Positions 45,611 through 53,801 of a stretch of DNA of 64,000 nt are shown here, in pieces (position 1 is the stretch's first letter; each line of letters begins with the position of its first letter). The stretch is from Roseiarcus sp963726105. GTDB lineage: Bacteria > Pseudomonadota > Alphaproteobacteria > Rhizobiales > Beijerinckiaceae. The position numbers and the translations under genes were made by a program. The DNA is taken from the NCBI GenBank assembly GCA_963726105.1, contig CAVSBJ010000025.1, positions 19,560 through 83,559 of the forward strand, given 5' to 3'. Below the pieces are notes generated by a model. The model searched no databases and was not told where the DNA came from. It saw only the letters and a program-made list of their open reading frames with translations.

Positions 45611-45997
45611 TTAGGCGGGCGCCGTTTCAGCGATGACGAGCGGAGGCGTGCGCGACACGACACCCTTGCGAACGGACACCGGCCGCTCGCGCCACGGAAC
45701 GATCCCGTCGGACGAGGCCGCATAGCGGCGCGCCGCAACGACGATGTCCTCGAGGTGAGATTCGCGCGTGAGATCGCCGATGACATAAGTCCACTTGCCA
45801 GGCGCAGCGAGCCCAACCGTGCACGGCCGCTTGCAAACGGAAAGGCACTCGACGGCCTTGAGCGCAATGCTTGGCTCAGAGCCAAGACGCTCGCCCAGCG
45901 CCTCGAACATCCCGAGCCCCACCAGGCCCGCCTCAGATTTGCAGGTGATGCAAACGAGCAGTGTCGCAGCGGCGGAATGGCCGCTGTGGGCGTTCAT
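45611..45997 (-). CDS. DUF1636 family metal-binding protein
   Basis: 128 residues with four cysteines in the pattern CITC near residue 17 and CLSVCKRPCTVGL near 52, resembling thioredoxin-like [2Fe-2S] ferredoxins; DUF1636 proteins commonly sit next to cobW/cobN. A role in electron or metal delivery during cobalt insertion is likely but unproven. YVIGDLTRESHLEDIV follows the second Cys group. The ATG overlaps the stop of a 21-codon leader ORF. Confidence 0.85.
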   Translation of the reverse strand: MNAHSGHSAAATLLVCITCKSEAGLVGLGMFEALGERLGSEPSIALKAVECLSVCKRPCTVGLAAPGKWTYVIGDLTRESHLEDIVVAARRYAASSDGIVPWRERPVSVRKGVVSRTPPLVIAETAPA

Positions 45998-46059
45998 AGC
46001 CCGACAGTCCCAGTTGGCAGCAGGCTCAGCGCGAAATTGGAAGGCTGTCGGGTGGTCAT
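45994..46059 (-). CDS. 21-residue leader ORF between the B12 riboswitch and DUF1636
   Basis: ATG 46059 follows TTGGAG by 5 nt and encodes MTTRQPSNFALSLLPTGTVG plus Leu; the TGA overlaps the DUF1636 ATG (ATGA). The position right after the aptamer and the coupling to the next gene suggest that the riboswitch may control this start and thereby the operon. The peptide itself is unlike anything I know. Confidence 0.55.
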   Translation of the reverse strand: MTTRQPSNFALSLLPTGTVGL

Positions 46060-46070
46060 AAACGCTCCAA

Positions 46071-46089
46071 GGCCGCCCCTCCGGCGGCC
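46071..46089 (-). promoter_or_regulatory. hairpin in the B12 riboswitch expression platform
   Basis: On the minus strand GGCCGCC-GGAGG-GGCGGCC forms a perfect 7-bp stem with a purine loop. It ends one base before the TTGGAG ribosome binding site of the leader ORF. There is no T-run, so it is not a standard terminator; it is more likely part of the structure that hides or frees the leader ORF start. Confidence 0.55.
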
Positions 46090-46105
46090 GTACGGGACTT
46101 ATCGC

Positions 46106-46262
46106 GCACGGCAGGTCTCCTGGCTCGCGGCGTATGGCCGACGCCGCCTTCCCAGACCTAGGAAAAGTCCAGTGGCGAGAAAAGCGTCGGCACGCCGTTC
46201 ACAGTCGCGGGGGCGGCCACGGATCGATAAAGAGCCTACCGTGTTCCCTTTTCACCCTCGGA
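46106..46262 (-). promoter_or_regulatory. cobalamin (B12) riboswitch
   Basis: Minus-strand order: GGTGAAAAGGGAACACGGT, then GCCGCCCCCGCGACTGT, then CCACTGG and TCTGGGAAGGCG, and finally the B12 box GAGCCAGGAGACCTGCCGTG (46106-46126). These are the conserved aptamer parts in correct order. It precedes the leader ORF, DUF1636, cobW, cobN and cobG-H-I-J, so the whole biosynthetic operon should be lowered when B12 is plentiful. Confidence 0.96.
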
Positions 46263-46312
46263 TTCAAGCGAGGGACCGTGCGGGGTTTATGTCCCAGCTT
46301 CGAGACGGGTTG

Positions 46313-46786
46313 TCAAATGGCGCGCAAACCGCTTTTGTGCGCAGGCGGGCCGGAGAACCTCGTGGTCCACGCCCCAGAGCTTTCGTCGGGCCCGGCTCCA
46401 AACATCGAAGAAAGACCCGCACGGACTTCGGCGGGCAGATCTTCCAGCAGCTTGGGGGGCGAACCTCGAGGCCCGAACGACGTTCGCAGTTGCCACAACG
46501 CGGTAATCTTAGCTTCTGCGATGACAAGGCGCCTGGTCCCGATGGATTCTTCAACCTCCGTTAAATCTGCGCCGAACAGCGTTTCGCCAAATCGGCGTTC
46601 CATTTCTTGCTGCAACAGGGCGAGCGCCTCATGAGTGGCTGCAGATGGCAAGGTCATGTGGGAAGAACCGCAAAACTTGGCGCTGACCTCCATAAGGTTT
46701 GAAGCGCGCACGACGGCAGGCGCGCAAACCGCCAGTGAGGCGAGGCCTCTGAGGAATCGTCGCCGTCGAACGACAAGAGGACCCAT
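46313..46786 (-). CDS. putative exported protein with twin-arginine-like signal
   Basis: From ATG 46786 the protein has about 157 residues. The N-terminus RRRRFLRGLASLAVCAPAVV fits a Tat signal (RR-x-FL, then a hydrophobic stretch and a cleavage site after VRA). The rest is soluble and unrecognised: ATHEALALLQQEMERRFGET, and a Pro/Gly-rich end. Similar RRFL...APAIVRA-type leaders occur on small hypothetical proteins of Hyphomicrobiales, some phage-linked. It lies upstream of the riboswitch on the same strand and ends 50 bp before it. Confidence 0.55.
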   Translation of the reverse strand: MGPLVVRRRRFLRGLASLAVCAPAVVRASNLMEVSAKFCGSSHMTLPSAATHEALALLQQEMERRFGETLFGADLTEVEESIGTRRLVIAEAKITALWQLRTSFGPRGSPPKLLEDLPAEVRAGLSSMFGAGPDESSGAWTTRFSGPPAHKSGLRAI

Positions 46787-47068
46787 CCTTCGCAATCTCC
46801 CGGCGCTCTTGATGAATACACGCGGCAATTGCATTCGCCAACGTCAACACCGCCGACAGGCGCACGGATCTCGATTGCCTTATGGCTTTCACTCTGGATT
46901 CTAACAGCATTGCCGGGCTTCGTGGACTTCCCAAATCGGGGGAGCCCAGAAGGGCGCGGCTGCCCCCCGCGCAACCTGTGGTTTCGCTTTCGGGCGCACG
47001 ATTGCCCTGATTTGCGCGGTTCGATCCGGAGCGCTAGGCGTCACACCGCTGCCCTTGTGAGAACCGAC

Positions 47069-47674
47069 ATGACCGACGGCGCGGACCGGCACAGGACGAA
47101 AATGGCCAAGCGGAAGGCCGTCCAGGACGCCGAGGTCGCTGCGAAGCCTATTCTCGAAAAAGGTCTGCTGATCGTCCACACCGGCCCGGGCAAGGGCAAG
47201 TCGACGGCTGCGTTCGGACTCGCATTGCGCACGCTCGGGCGCGGCCATCGGGTTGGCGTGGTGCAGTTCATCAAGGGCGCGTGGTCGACAGGCGAACGCA
47301 TGGCGATCGGGCGCTTCGGCGCCCAAGCCGAGTGGCGCACAATGGGCGAGGGCTTCACCTGGGAGACGCAGGACCGCGCGCGCGACGTCGCCGCGGCGAG
47401 CGCCGCCTGGGCGGAAGCTGAGCGCATGATGGCCAATTCCTCGATCCGTCTCCTCGTGCTCGACGAACTCAACATCGCGCTTCGCTACGATTATCTGCCG
47501 CTTGCTGAAGTCGTCGCGTCGCTCGTTAAGCGTCGCCCCGGCCTGCATGTCGTCGTGACCGGGCGCAACGCCAAGCCGGAAATGATCGAGGCGGCCGATT
47601 GCGTCACCGAGTTTGCGCTCGTCAAGCATCACTTCGCCGCCGGGGTGCGCGCGCAGGAGGCGATCGAGTTTTGA
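47069..47674 (+). CDS. cobO: cob(I)yrinic acid a,c-diamide adenosyltransferase CobO
   Basis: Attaches the 5'-deoxyadenosyl group to reduced cobalt. The P-loop HTGPGKGKSTAAFGLALR is near residue 37, VVQFIKGAWSTGERMAI near 65, and VLDELNIALRYDYL near 130, all typical of CobA/CobO/BtuR. The ATG at 47069 opens a 201-residue protein of normal length; longer frames upstream are not protein-like. The stop overlaps the TTG start of cobQ. Confidence 0.95.
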   Translation: MTDGADRHRTKMAKRKAVQDAEVAAKPILEKGLLIVHTGPGKGKSTAAFGLALRTLGRGHRVGVVQFIKGAWSTGERMAIGRFGAQAEWRTMGEGFTWETQDRARDVAAASAAWAEAERMMANSSIRLLVLDELNIALRYDYLPLAEVVASLVKRRPGLHVVVTGRNAKPEMIEAADCVTEFALVKHHFAAGVRAQEAIEF

Positions 47675-49125
47675 CCGCTCGAGCGCTCATGTTCCAAGGC
47701 ACGGGATCGGATGTCGGCAAGTCGCTGATCGCCGCAGGCCTCTGCCGCGCATTCACTCGGCGCGGCCTTCGCGTCCGCCCGTTCAAGCCGCAGAACATGT
47801 CAAACAACGCCGCGGTGACGGACGACGGCGGCGAGATCGGCCGCGCCCAGGCGCTGCAGGCGCGCGCCTGCGGAATTGCGCCTAGCGTACACATGAACCC
47901 GGTTTTACTCAAACCCCAAAGCGAAGTCGGCGCGCAAGTGGTCGTCCAGGGCAAAGTCATTTGCAATGCGCGAGCGCGCGAGTATCAGGCGCTTAAGCCC
48001 AAACTGATGAGCGTCGTGCTCGACAGCTACGCTCGCTTGACCGCGGAGGCTGATCTTGTGCTCGTCGAAGGCGCGGGCAGCGCAGCCGAGCTCAACCTGC
48101 GCGAGGGCGATATCGCCAATATGGGCTTCGCCTCCGCCACGAACTGTCCAGTCGTGCTGATCGGCGACATCGATCGCGGCGGCATATTCGCCCAGATTCT
48201 CGGCGTCAAGGCGGCGCTTCCGACCGAAGACGCGGCGACGCTCGTCGGCTTTATCGTCAACAAGTTCCGCGGCGACGCGACCCTTTTCGAGGGCGGGATG
48301 GCGACGATCGCTGAACGCACGGGCTGGCGGGCCGTCGGCCTGCTGCCGTTCTTCGCCGGCGCAGCGCGACTGCCAGCGGAGGATGCTTTCGGCCTCGGCG
48401 ACAAGAAGTCGCGAGCGGACGGCGCGGTAACCGTGGCCGTGCCAATGCTGGCGCGCATTGCCAATTTCGACGATTTCGACCCGTTGCGCATGGAGCCCTC
48501 CGTGCGGCTCGTGTTTGTCCGCCCTGGCGAGCCGCTACCGATTGCCGACCTCATCATCCTGCCCGGGAGCAAGGCGACAATCGCAGATCTCAAATTCTTT
48601 CGTGAGCAAGGTTGGGACATCGACCTTTTCGCCCATGTACGGCGCGGCGGCCGGGTACTCGGACTTTGCGGCGGCTACCAGATGCTGGGCAAGAGCCTGT
48701 CAGACCCGCGAGGCATGGAAGGTCCGCCGGGCGGGATCGAGGGCTTGGGGCTGCTTGACGTCGCCACTGTGCTGACCGGCGTAAAGAGGCTGACCCAAGT
48801 CGAAGGCGCGTGCCTCACGAATGGCGCCTCGTTCCGCGGCTACGAGATGCATGTCGGCGAGACGAGAGGTCCGGACTGCGCGCGGCCGCTTCTTCACTTC
48901 ACCAGTGGGCGGGTCGACGGCGCTATCTCGCCGAGCGGCCTCGTCACGGGGGCCTATGTGCATGGGCTGTTCGCTGACGATCACCAGCGCGCGGCGTGGC
49001 TCGCGGCGCTCGGAACGACTGCCGGAATCAACTATGAGTCCACGATCGAGCGCACGCTCGACGCGCTCGCGGACCATTGCGAGGCGCATCTTGATTGCGA
49101 TGCGCTGCTGGCGGTCGCTCGCTAG
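47671..49125 (+). CDS. cobQ: cobyric acid synthase CobQ
   Basis: Amidates side chains b, d, e and g of adenosylcobyrinic acid a,c-diamide. The P-loop region ALMFQGTGSDVGKSLIAAGL, then RPFKPQNMSNNA and GAGSAAELNLREGDIANMG are CobQ-specific. The amidotransferase Cys lies in VLGLCGGYQMLGK and the His in GAYVHGLFA. 484 residues from TTG 47671, overlapping the cobO stop (TTGA). It ends 9 bp before a convergent small gene. Confidence 0.96.
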   Translation: MTARALMFQGTGSDVGKSLIAAGLCRAFTRRGLRVRPFKPQNMSNNAAVTDDGGEIGRAQALQARACGIAPSVHMNPVLLKPQSEVGAQVVVQGKVICNARAREYQALKPKLMSVVLDSYARLTAEADLVLVEGAGSAAELNLREGDIANMGFASATNCPVVLIGDIDRGGIFAQILGVKAALPTEDAATLVGFIVNKFRGDATLFEGGMATIAERTGWRAVGLLPFFAGAARLPAEDAFGLGDKKSRADGAVTVAVPMLARIANFDDFDPLRMEPSVRLVFVRPGEPLPIADLIILPGSKATIADLKFFREQGWDIDLFAHVRRGGRVLGLCGGYQMLGKSLSDPRGMEGPPGGIEGLGLLDVATVLTGVKRLTQVEGACLTNGASFRGYEMHVGETRGPDCARPLLHFTSGRVDGAISPSGLVTGAYVHGLFADDHQRAAWLAALGTTAGINYESTIERTLDALADHCEAHLDCDALLAVAR

Positions 49126-49134
49126 GGCGGTTCT

Positions 49135-49491
49135 CTATGTTCCGTCACTCGGCTCCGCGGAGTGATGTCCATGCCTGGCATGTTTGGTCGAATTATCGCT
49201 TGGCGACGGCTTAGCCGCTTGAGTCGACCCGTTTGCGCACTTCGCTTCCAAGGCGTGAGTTTCCTTGGCGCCGCGCAAAGTCACGTTCTTCACCGTGTCC
49301 GTTCCGACGAGCAATGGTCCGGTGCTCGTCCACGATCCGTCCTGATTGCGCTTCCACTCCGCGCAGCTGAGCGCAAGCGACTTGCCATGAACCTGGACGG
49401 TGTCTTCCTTGGCGTCTCCTTTAGCGTCTTGCGCTCTCGCGGCGCCCAGTACGGCGAGAGAGGTTCCTAATACCACTGCGACTCGAAGCAT
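49135..49491 (-). CDS. small secreted protein of unknown function
   Basis: 118 residues with a clear signal peptide (MLRVAVVLGTSLAVLGAARAQ). The mature part has two Cys residues (SCAEWKRNQDGSWTSTG and AKCANGS), enough for one disulfide, and a His/Lys-rich tail ending KHARHGHHSAEPSDGT. No family is recognised. It lies 86 bp downstream of the alpha/beta hydrolase gene on the same strand and could share its transcript. Confidence 0.65.
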   Translation of the reverse strand: MLRVAVVLGTSLAVLGAARAQDAKGDAKEDTVQVHGKSLALSCAEWKRNQDGSWTSTGPLLVGTDTVKNVTLRGAKETHALEAKCANGSTQAAKPSPSDNSTKHARHGHHSAEPSDGT

Positions 49492-49577
49492 TGGCGTTGC
49501 CCTGGCGCAAAGAGATTACGACTGCATCGAAGCACCGCGAGCCGTTGAAGTCGAGTGCCGCGGGTGACTTTCGACCC

Positions 49578-51725
49578 TCAAGGCGCATTCCGAACCCCCT
49601 CGCTCTCGGCTGTCTTGACCAACGAATCCGCATCATCCGGCAACAAGAAGCGCTTGGCAACGAGATCGTCCGCGGCTTTCTTGAACGTCGCGAAATAGGC
49701 GTCCTTCGTCGGGTAGCGCTCTTCGATCGAGAGCCGTGGATCGCCTGCCGCGATACGCTCGGCTTTCGTCGCCGCGAAGGGAATAAAGCTGCCTTGCAAA
49801 TTGCACATGCCGTTCTCGAAGCGATCCTTGCGACCCAGATTCCAGCCGGTGTACGTGCCGATCGGCGTCTGCAGGAAGACCGAACGAATTCCCGCAAGGT
49901 CGTTGCCGTCGGCGTCGACTTGCATCTCAAGAATCCCATAGCTTCCCGAGCCGACTTGCGGCGGCTCGCGCGCGATCACCCCGCTCGAGTCTTCGGCGTG
50001 GTAGAGCGGGCCGAAATCGAGAACGTGAAGCGTGTCGAAGATTCTCAGAGGCGAAACCGCGGGCCGCTCCACCTCGCCATAGAAGTTTGCGGGGATCTCT
50101 GGGAGGCGGACCCTGTCAGGGGGAACCAGCGTGCCGTCGGCGATCCTCGGCGTCGCGCTCGGCGGCGGCTCGACCCCATCGCGCACCCATGCGGTGAACG
50201 CAGCCAACAACGCTCGCATCGTCCAGATTTGCGGGTTCGGATTGGGTTGTTGCTGACAATTGCCAAAAGGCGGCCGGGCGGCAAGCGGCAGTGACGCCGG
50301 CGAGTGCTGGGTGCTCGCCATTATGTAGGTGCGGACGTTCGGCGGATCGGCGACGTCAGTTCGGCCGAGCGGATCGGTCAGGCCGAGCGACTGGCGCCCT
50401 TCCCACATCTCAAGCGCGGTCGCGACATGAAACAGTTTCGGACAGGTGTCGGTAGCGTCGCACCGGTCAAACAGACCTTCCGTTCGTTGTGTCAAAGGAT
50501 CGTTCTGGCGCGCATAAGTGAAAGGGAAATCGTAGGCTGGGTAGAGATGGTCGGTCTGCTCGCCCCAAGCCCGAACGGGTTGGCCGAAGCGAACATTGAG
50601 CGGCATAAGGCCGCCGCCGATGTGCGGGAAAGCGCCGTCGAAAACGCGGCGCCCCGTTTCGTCACGGTTGAAGCCGAGCGCAAGCAGACTGCGGATCATC
50701 CGCCCGCTCTGCGAACTGCCTTCGATAATGGCCAGATTATCGGGTCGGTAGACTGGATTGGCGGTTCCCGCGTCGTCCTTGTCGGAATTGCGCAAGAAGG
50801 CGCCAAGATCACGAGCGGCGGCAAACCCGAGGCCGCCGACCGTCGGATCCTTGGCGCGGTAGATCAATTCGTAAAGACGACCCGGTTTGAACCCGTCGGG
50901 ATAGCAGACATGCCTCTCGTCTGGCGTCAAAGCCCCGCCCTGCTCGCAAGTTCCAAAGCTCCAAGCCGAGTTTGGAATCGGCTCCCGCGGATCCTGCTCG
51001 CGAGCCCTGACGGTGAGCGTCGGGAGAAACCCGTCCGCAAACGGCGCGGAATTGTCCACGCTTGCCGTCGGATAAGCGTCATAGCTGTCGATCGGATAGT
51101 TCTGAATCTGCTGGCTGAGGCTGATCGGCACGCTCGTCGCCGGAACCGGCGTAATGATCTCGGAGCGCACGGTTCCCGTGATTGCGGAGCCGTCGTGGTT
51201 ACGCGCAACGATCGGGGGCATGCCGACACGGCTCATGCCCGGTCGCACGTCCATTTCCCAGCCGAACCACACCATCGTGTAGCCGGCCCGCATGAGCCAG
51301 CCGTCGCCGGAAGACGACAGCGCGTTCCGGTCTGCCACGCCGCCGGCGACGCCTGCATTGAAGGATGCAGGCGCAAGCTTGTTGCCGCGGTTGTTGACCT
51401 CGAAGAATAGAATGCGATTCCCGCGCGCCATGTCGGCAGGCTTCAAGAATTCGATATTGGTGACGTATTCGACCATGCCGCGTCCATTGCGGGGCGCGAG
51501 GTTGATGTCCTGAACTCCAGAATTTGCGGGATCGGCGGGATCGAGCTCCCCCGTGACCCGGCCGGTCAGACGCTCATAAGCGCCAACATGGCCAAACGAC
51601 TGACCGCCGAAAGCGGGTTCTCTTTTGGTGATCTCGATATGCGTGATCCGCGCGTCGACCTCCGCGATCATAGAGACGAGGCCGGCAACACCGATCGCAA
51701 CGCGTCCGAACCAACCTCTCATCAT
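49578..51725 (-). CDS. exported alpha/beta-hydrolase-domain protein
   Basis: About 715 residues. The start is ATG 51725 or ATG 51722, with GGGAGAGG just before. The N-terminus is a signal peptide (GWFGRVAIGVAGLVSM) cut near VDA. The sequence resembles the large alpha/beta hydrolase domain family PF20091: the nucleophile elbow GSSQSGRMIRSL near residue 340, SFGHVGAYERLTGRV at the N-terminus, and NGMCNLQGSFIPFAATKAER near the end. Substrate unknown, probably an ester or lactone in the periplasm. ATG 51725 overlaps the cbiB stop, so it is coupled to a cobalamin gene although no role in B12 synthesis is known. Confidence 0.82.
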   Translation of the reverse strand: MMRGWFGRVAIGVAGLVSMIAEVDARITHIEITKREPAFGGQSFGHVGAYERLTGRVTGELDPADPANSGVQDINLAPRNGRGMVEYVTNIEFLKPADMARGNRILFFEVNNRGNKLAPASFNAGVAGGVADRNALSSSGDGWLMRAGYTMVWFGWEMDVRPGMSRVGMPPIVARNHDGSAITGTVRSEIITPVPATSVPISLSQQIQNYPIDSYDAYPTASVDNSAPFADGFLPTLTVRAREQDPREPIPNSAWSFGTCEQGGALTPDERHVCYPDGFKPGRLYELIYRAKDPTVGGLGFAAARDLGAFLRNSDKDDAGTANPVYRPDNLAIIEGSSQSGRMIRSLLALGFNRDETGRRVFDGAFPHIGGGLMPLNVRFGQPVRAWGEQTDHLYPAYDFPFTYARQNDPLTQRTEGLFDRCDATDTCPKLFHVATALEMWEGRQSLGLTDPLGRTDVADPPNVRTYIMASTQHSPASLPLAARPPFGNCQQQPNPNPQIWTMRALLAAFTAWVRDGVEPPPSATPRIADGTLVPPDRVRLPEIPANFYGEVERPAVSPLRIFDTLHVLDFGPLYHAEDSSGVIAREPPQVGSGSYGILEMQVDADGNDLAGIRSVFLQTPIGTYTGWNLGRKDRFENGMCNLQGSFIPFAATKAERIAAGDPRLSIEERYPTKDAYFATFKKAADDLVAKRFLLPDDADSLVKTAESEGVRNAP

Positions 51726-52720
51726 CCTCTCCCGCTGACGGCGTTTCCCGCGAACAGGATAACCAACACCACAAGGAGCGTCACCGCCTGGATTGCACAC
51801 GCTCGCGTGAAGAGCTGCAGCGCCCGCCGGATGTCGTCGGCGTCAGCCTCAGGCCGGCCGTTCCCCATGAATGCGTCGTCGACCAGCGCCTCCCCATAGA
51901 CACGCGGTCCAGCCAGCTTGAGGCCGAGGGCGCCGGCCATCGCCGCCTCGGGCCACCCGGCGTTGGGCGAACGGTGATGCGGCGCGTCGCGCCATACGGC
52001 GCGCGCCGCGTCCCGCGCCGAGGCCCCCGAGGTCGGCAACGCGCCGAGGATGAGCCACAAAGCGGCAAGGCGGGACGCCGGCAGATTGACGAGATCGTCG
52101 AGGCGCGCCGCGGCCCAGCCAAACGCGCTGTAGCGGTCATTTTTATGGCCGATCATGCTGTCGGCGGTATTGATCGCCTTATAGAGAGCGCCACCGACAA
52201 GACCCCATAGCGCTGTCCAAAGGATGGGAGCGACAACGCCGTCGGAAAAATTCTCCGCCAGGCTTTCGATCGCCGCGCGAGCGACCCCCGCCTCGTCCAA
52301 CACCTCCGGATTGCGGCCGACGATCTTCGCGACCGCGACGCGCCCCTCATCGAGACCCGCGTCGAGTCCTTCGGCCACCGCTCTCACATGGAGAGCAAGG
52401 CTGCGCTGCGCTGGCAGGCTCGCTGCAAGAAGGGCGAGCGCGACAAAACCGAGCGCGCCTGCGGAAAGGCAGAGGCGGGTTGCCGCCCAGGCGATAAGAG
52501 CGACCGGCGCGAGATAGAGGCAAAGCGCGAGCGAACCCGCCGCCCGGCGCGCGGCGAACCCCGCCTCGGGGTGATTGAGGCTTGCCTCGAGCCAAGCCAA
52601 CCACTGACCTATCCAAGTGACGGGATGGCCAATGGCGCGATAGAGAAGCGCCGGATAGCCGATCGCCGCTTCTAAGACAGCGGCAACGAGCGCGAGCGGC
52701 AGCGAGAGCGAGAGCGGCAT
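51722..52720 (-). CDS. cbiB: adenosylcobinamide-phosphate synthase CbiB (CobD)
   Basis: An inner-membrane enzyme joining adenosylcobyric acid with aminopropanol phosphate. From ATG 52720 the protein has 332 residues with four to five hydrophobic segments. IGYPALLYRAIGHPVTWIGQ, ARAAIESLAENFSDGVVAPI and ALYKAINTADSMIGHKNDRY are hallmark stretches. An alternative ATG at 52762 is in frame. The start codon shares the CATG tetranucleotide with the divergent cobC start, so the two ribosome binding sites lie inside each other's coding region. Confidence 0.94.
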   Translation of the reverse strand: MPLSLSLPLALVAAVLEAAIGYPALLYRAIGHPVTWIGQWLAWLEASLNHPEAGFAARRAAGSLALCLYLAPVALIAWAATRLCLSAGALGFVALALLAASLPAQRSLALHVRAVAEGLDAGLDEGRVAVAKIVGRNPEVLDEAGVARAAIESLAENFSDGVVAPILWTALWGLVGGALYKAINTADSMIGHKNDRYSAFGWAAARLDDLVNLPASRLAALWLILGALPTSGASARDAARAVWRDAPHHRSPNAGWPEAAMAGALGLKLAGPRVYGEALVDDAFMGNGRPEADADDIRRALQLFTRACAIQAVTLLVVLVILFAGNAVSGRG

Positions 52721-53741
52721 GACCGTGGGGATAAAGCGGATAGCGGACGAATTGGCGTTCACCTATCACGGCGGTGCGCTCGAAGTCGCCAGGCGGCTCG
52801 CGCCCGACGCGCCAGAACCTTGGATCGACCTCTCAACCGGCATCAATCCACACGCCTATCCTCTGCCCGATCTTGAGCCCGAGGCATGGTCGCGGTTGCC
52901 CGAGAGCGGCGCGCTCGCGAGGCTCGAGGCTGGCGCGGCGCTCCGCTATGGCGCGACCGCTGCGAGCGTCGTCGCGGGGCCCGGCTCGCAGGCGCTCATC
53001 CATGCGCTGTCTCGCATATTGCCAAATGGCCCGGTCGGCGCGCTTGGGCCGACCTACAGCGGTTTTGCATCCGCCCTAGCGGCGACGGGCGCTCGCCTCA
53101 TCGAAGCGCCGCGGCTCGAGGACATGAGCGCCTACGACGTCGCGATCGTGGTCAACCCTAACAATCCAAACGGGCGGATCACGTCGCGCGCGGCGCTCCT
53201 CGATCTTCATGAGCGCCTCGCGCGGCGCGGAGGGATGCTGATCGTCGACGAGGCCTTTGCCGATTTCGACGCCGAAGGGGAAAGCTTTGTCTCAACCCTT
53301 CCCACGAGCGGGGCGGTCGTTCTGCGCTCGTTCGGGAAAGCCTACGGACTGGCCGGGCTGCGGCTCGGTTTCGCGCTCGCCTCGCCAGACATCGTCCCGT
53401 CCTTGCGAGCCGCCCTGGGCCCGTGGCCAGTCAGCGGGCCGGCGATTGCGATCGGGATCCAGGCGCTCGCCGATTCGGATTGGCTGGAGGCCATGCGCGG
53501 GCGCCTCGGCCAAGAAGCAGCCCGGCTCGACGCCCTCCTGCAGCGCGCGAGCTGGCGAATCATCGGCGGCGCCTCGCTTTTTCGACTGGCTGCACGCCGC
53601 GACGCGCGCGCCTCCTTCGAGCGGCTGCTGGCCGAAGGAATCCTCGCCCGCCCTTTCGCAGACGCTCCAGACCGCCTGCGATTCGGGATTCCGTGCGACG
53701 AGAACGCCTGGGAACGGCTCGCCACGGCGCTGCGAGGATAA
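52719..53741 (+). CDS. cobC: threonine-phosphate decarboxylase CobC
   Basis: A PLP enzyme giving (R)-1-amino-2-propanol phosphate for the nucleotide loop of B12, the partner substrate of CbiB. FTYHGGALEVARRLAPDAPE, IDLSTGINPHAYPLP, VVNPNNPNGR and the PLP-lysine motif SFGKAYGLAGLRLG are in place. 340 residues. It is divergent from cbiB with overlapping start codons and is followed by addB after 60 bp. Confidence 0.94.
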   Translation: MTVGIKRIADELAFTYHGGALEVARRLAPDAPEPWIDLSTGINPHAYPLPDLEPEAWSRLPESGALARLEAGAALRYGATAASVVAGPGSQALIHALSRILPNGPVGALGPTYSGFASALAATGARLIEAPRLEDMSAYDVAIVVNPNNPNGRITSRAALLDLHERLARRGGMLIVDEAFADFDAEGESFVSTLPTSGAVVLRSFGKAYGLAGLRLGFALASPDIVPSLRAALGPWPVSGPAIAIGIQALADSDWLEAMRGRLGQEAARLDALLQRASWRIIGGASLFRLAARRDARASFERLLAEGILARPFADAPDRLRFGIPCDENAWERLATALRG

Positions 53742-53801
53742 ATTGAATCGCCCTTCGAGCCGCCTGCTTGCCTTCCCACACACGCCGCATAAAAGGCGCG
53801 C

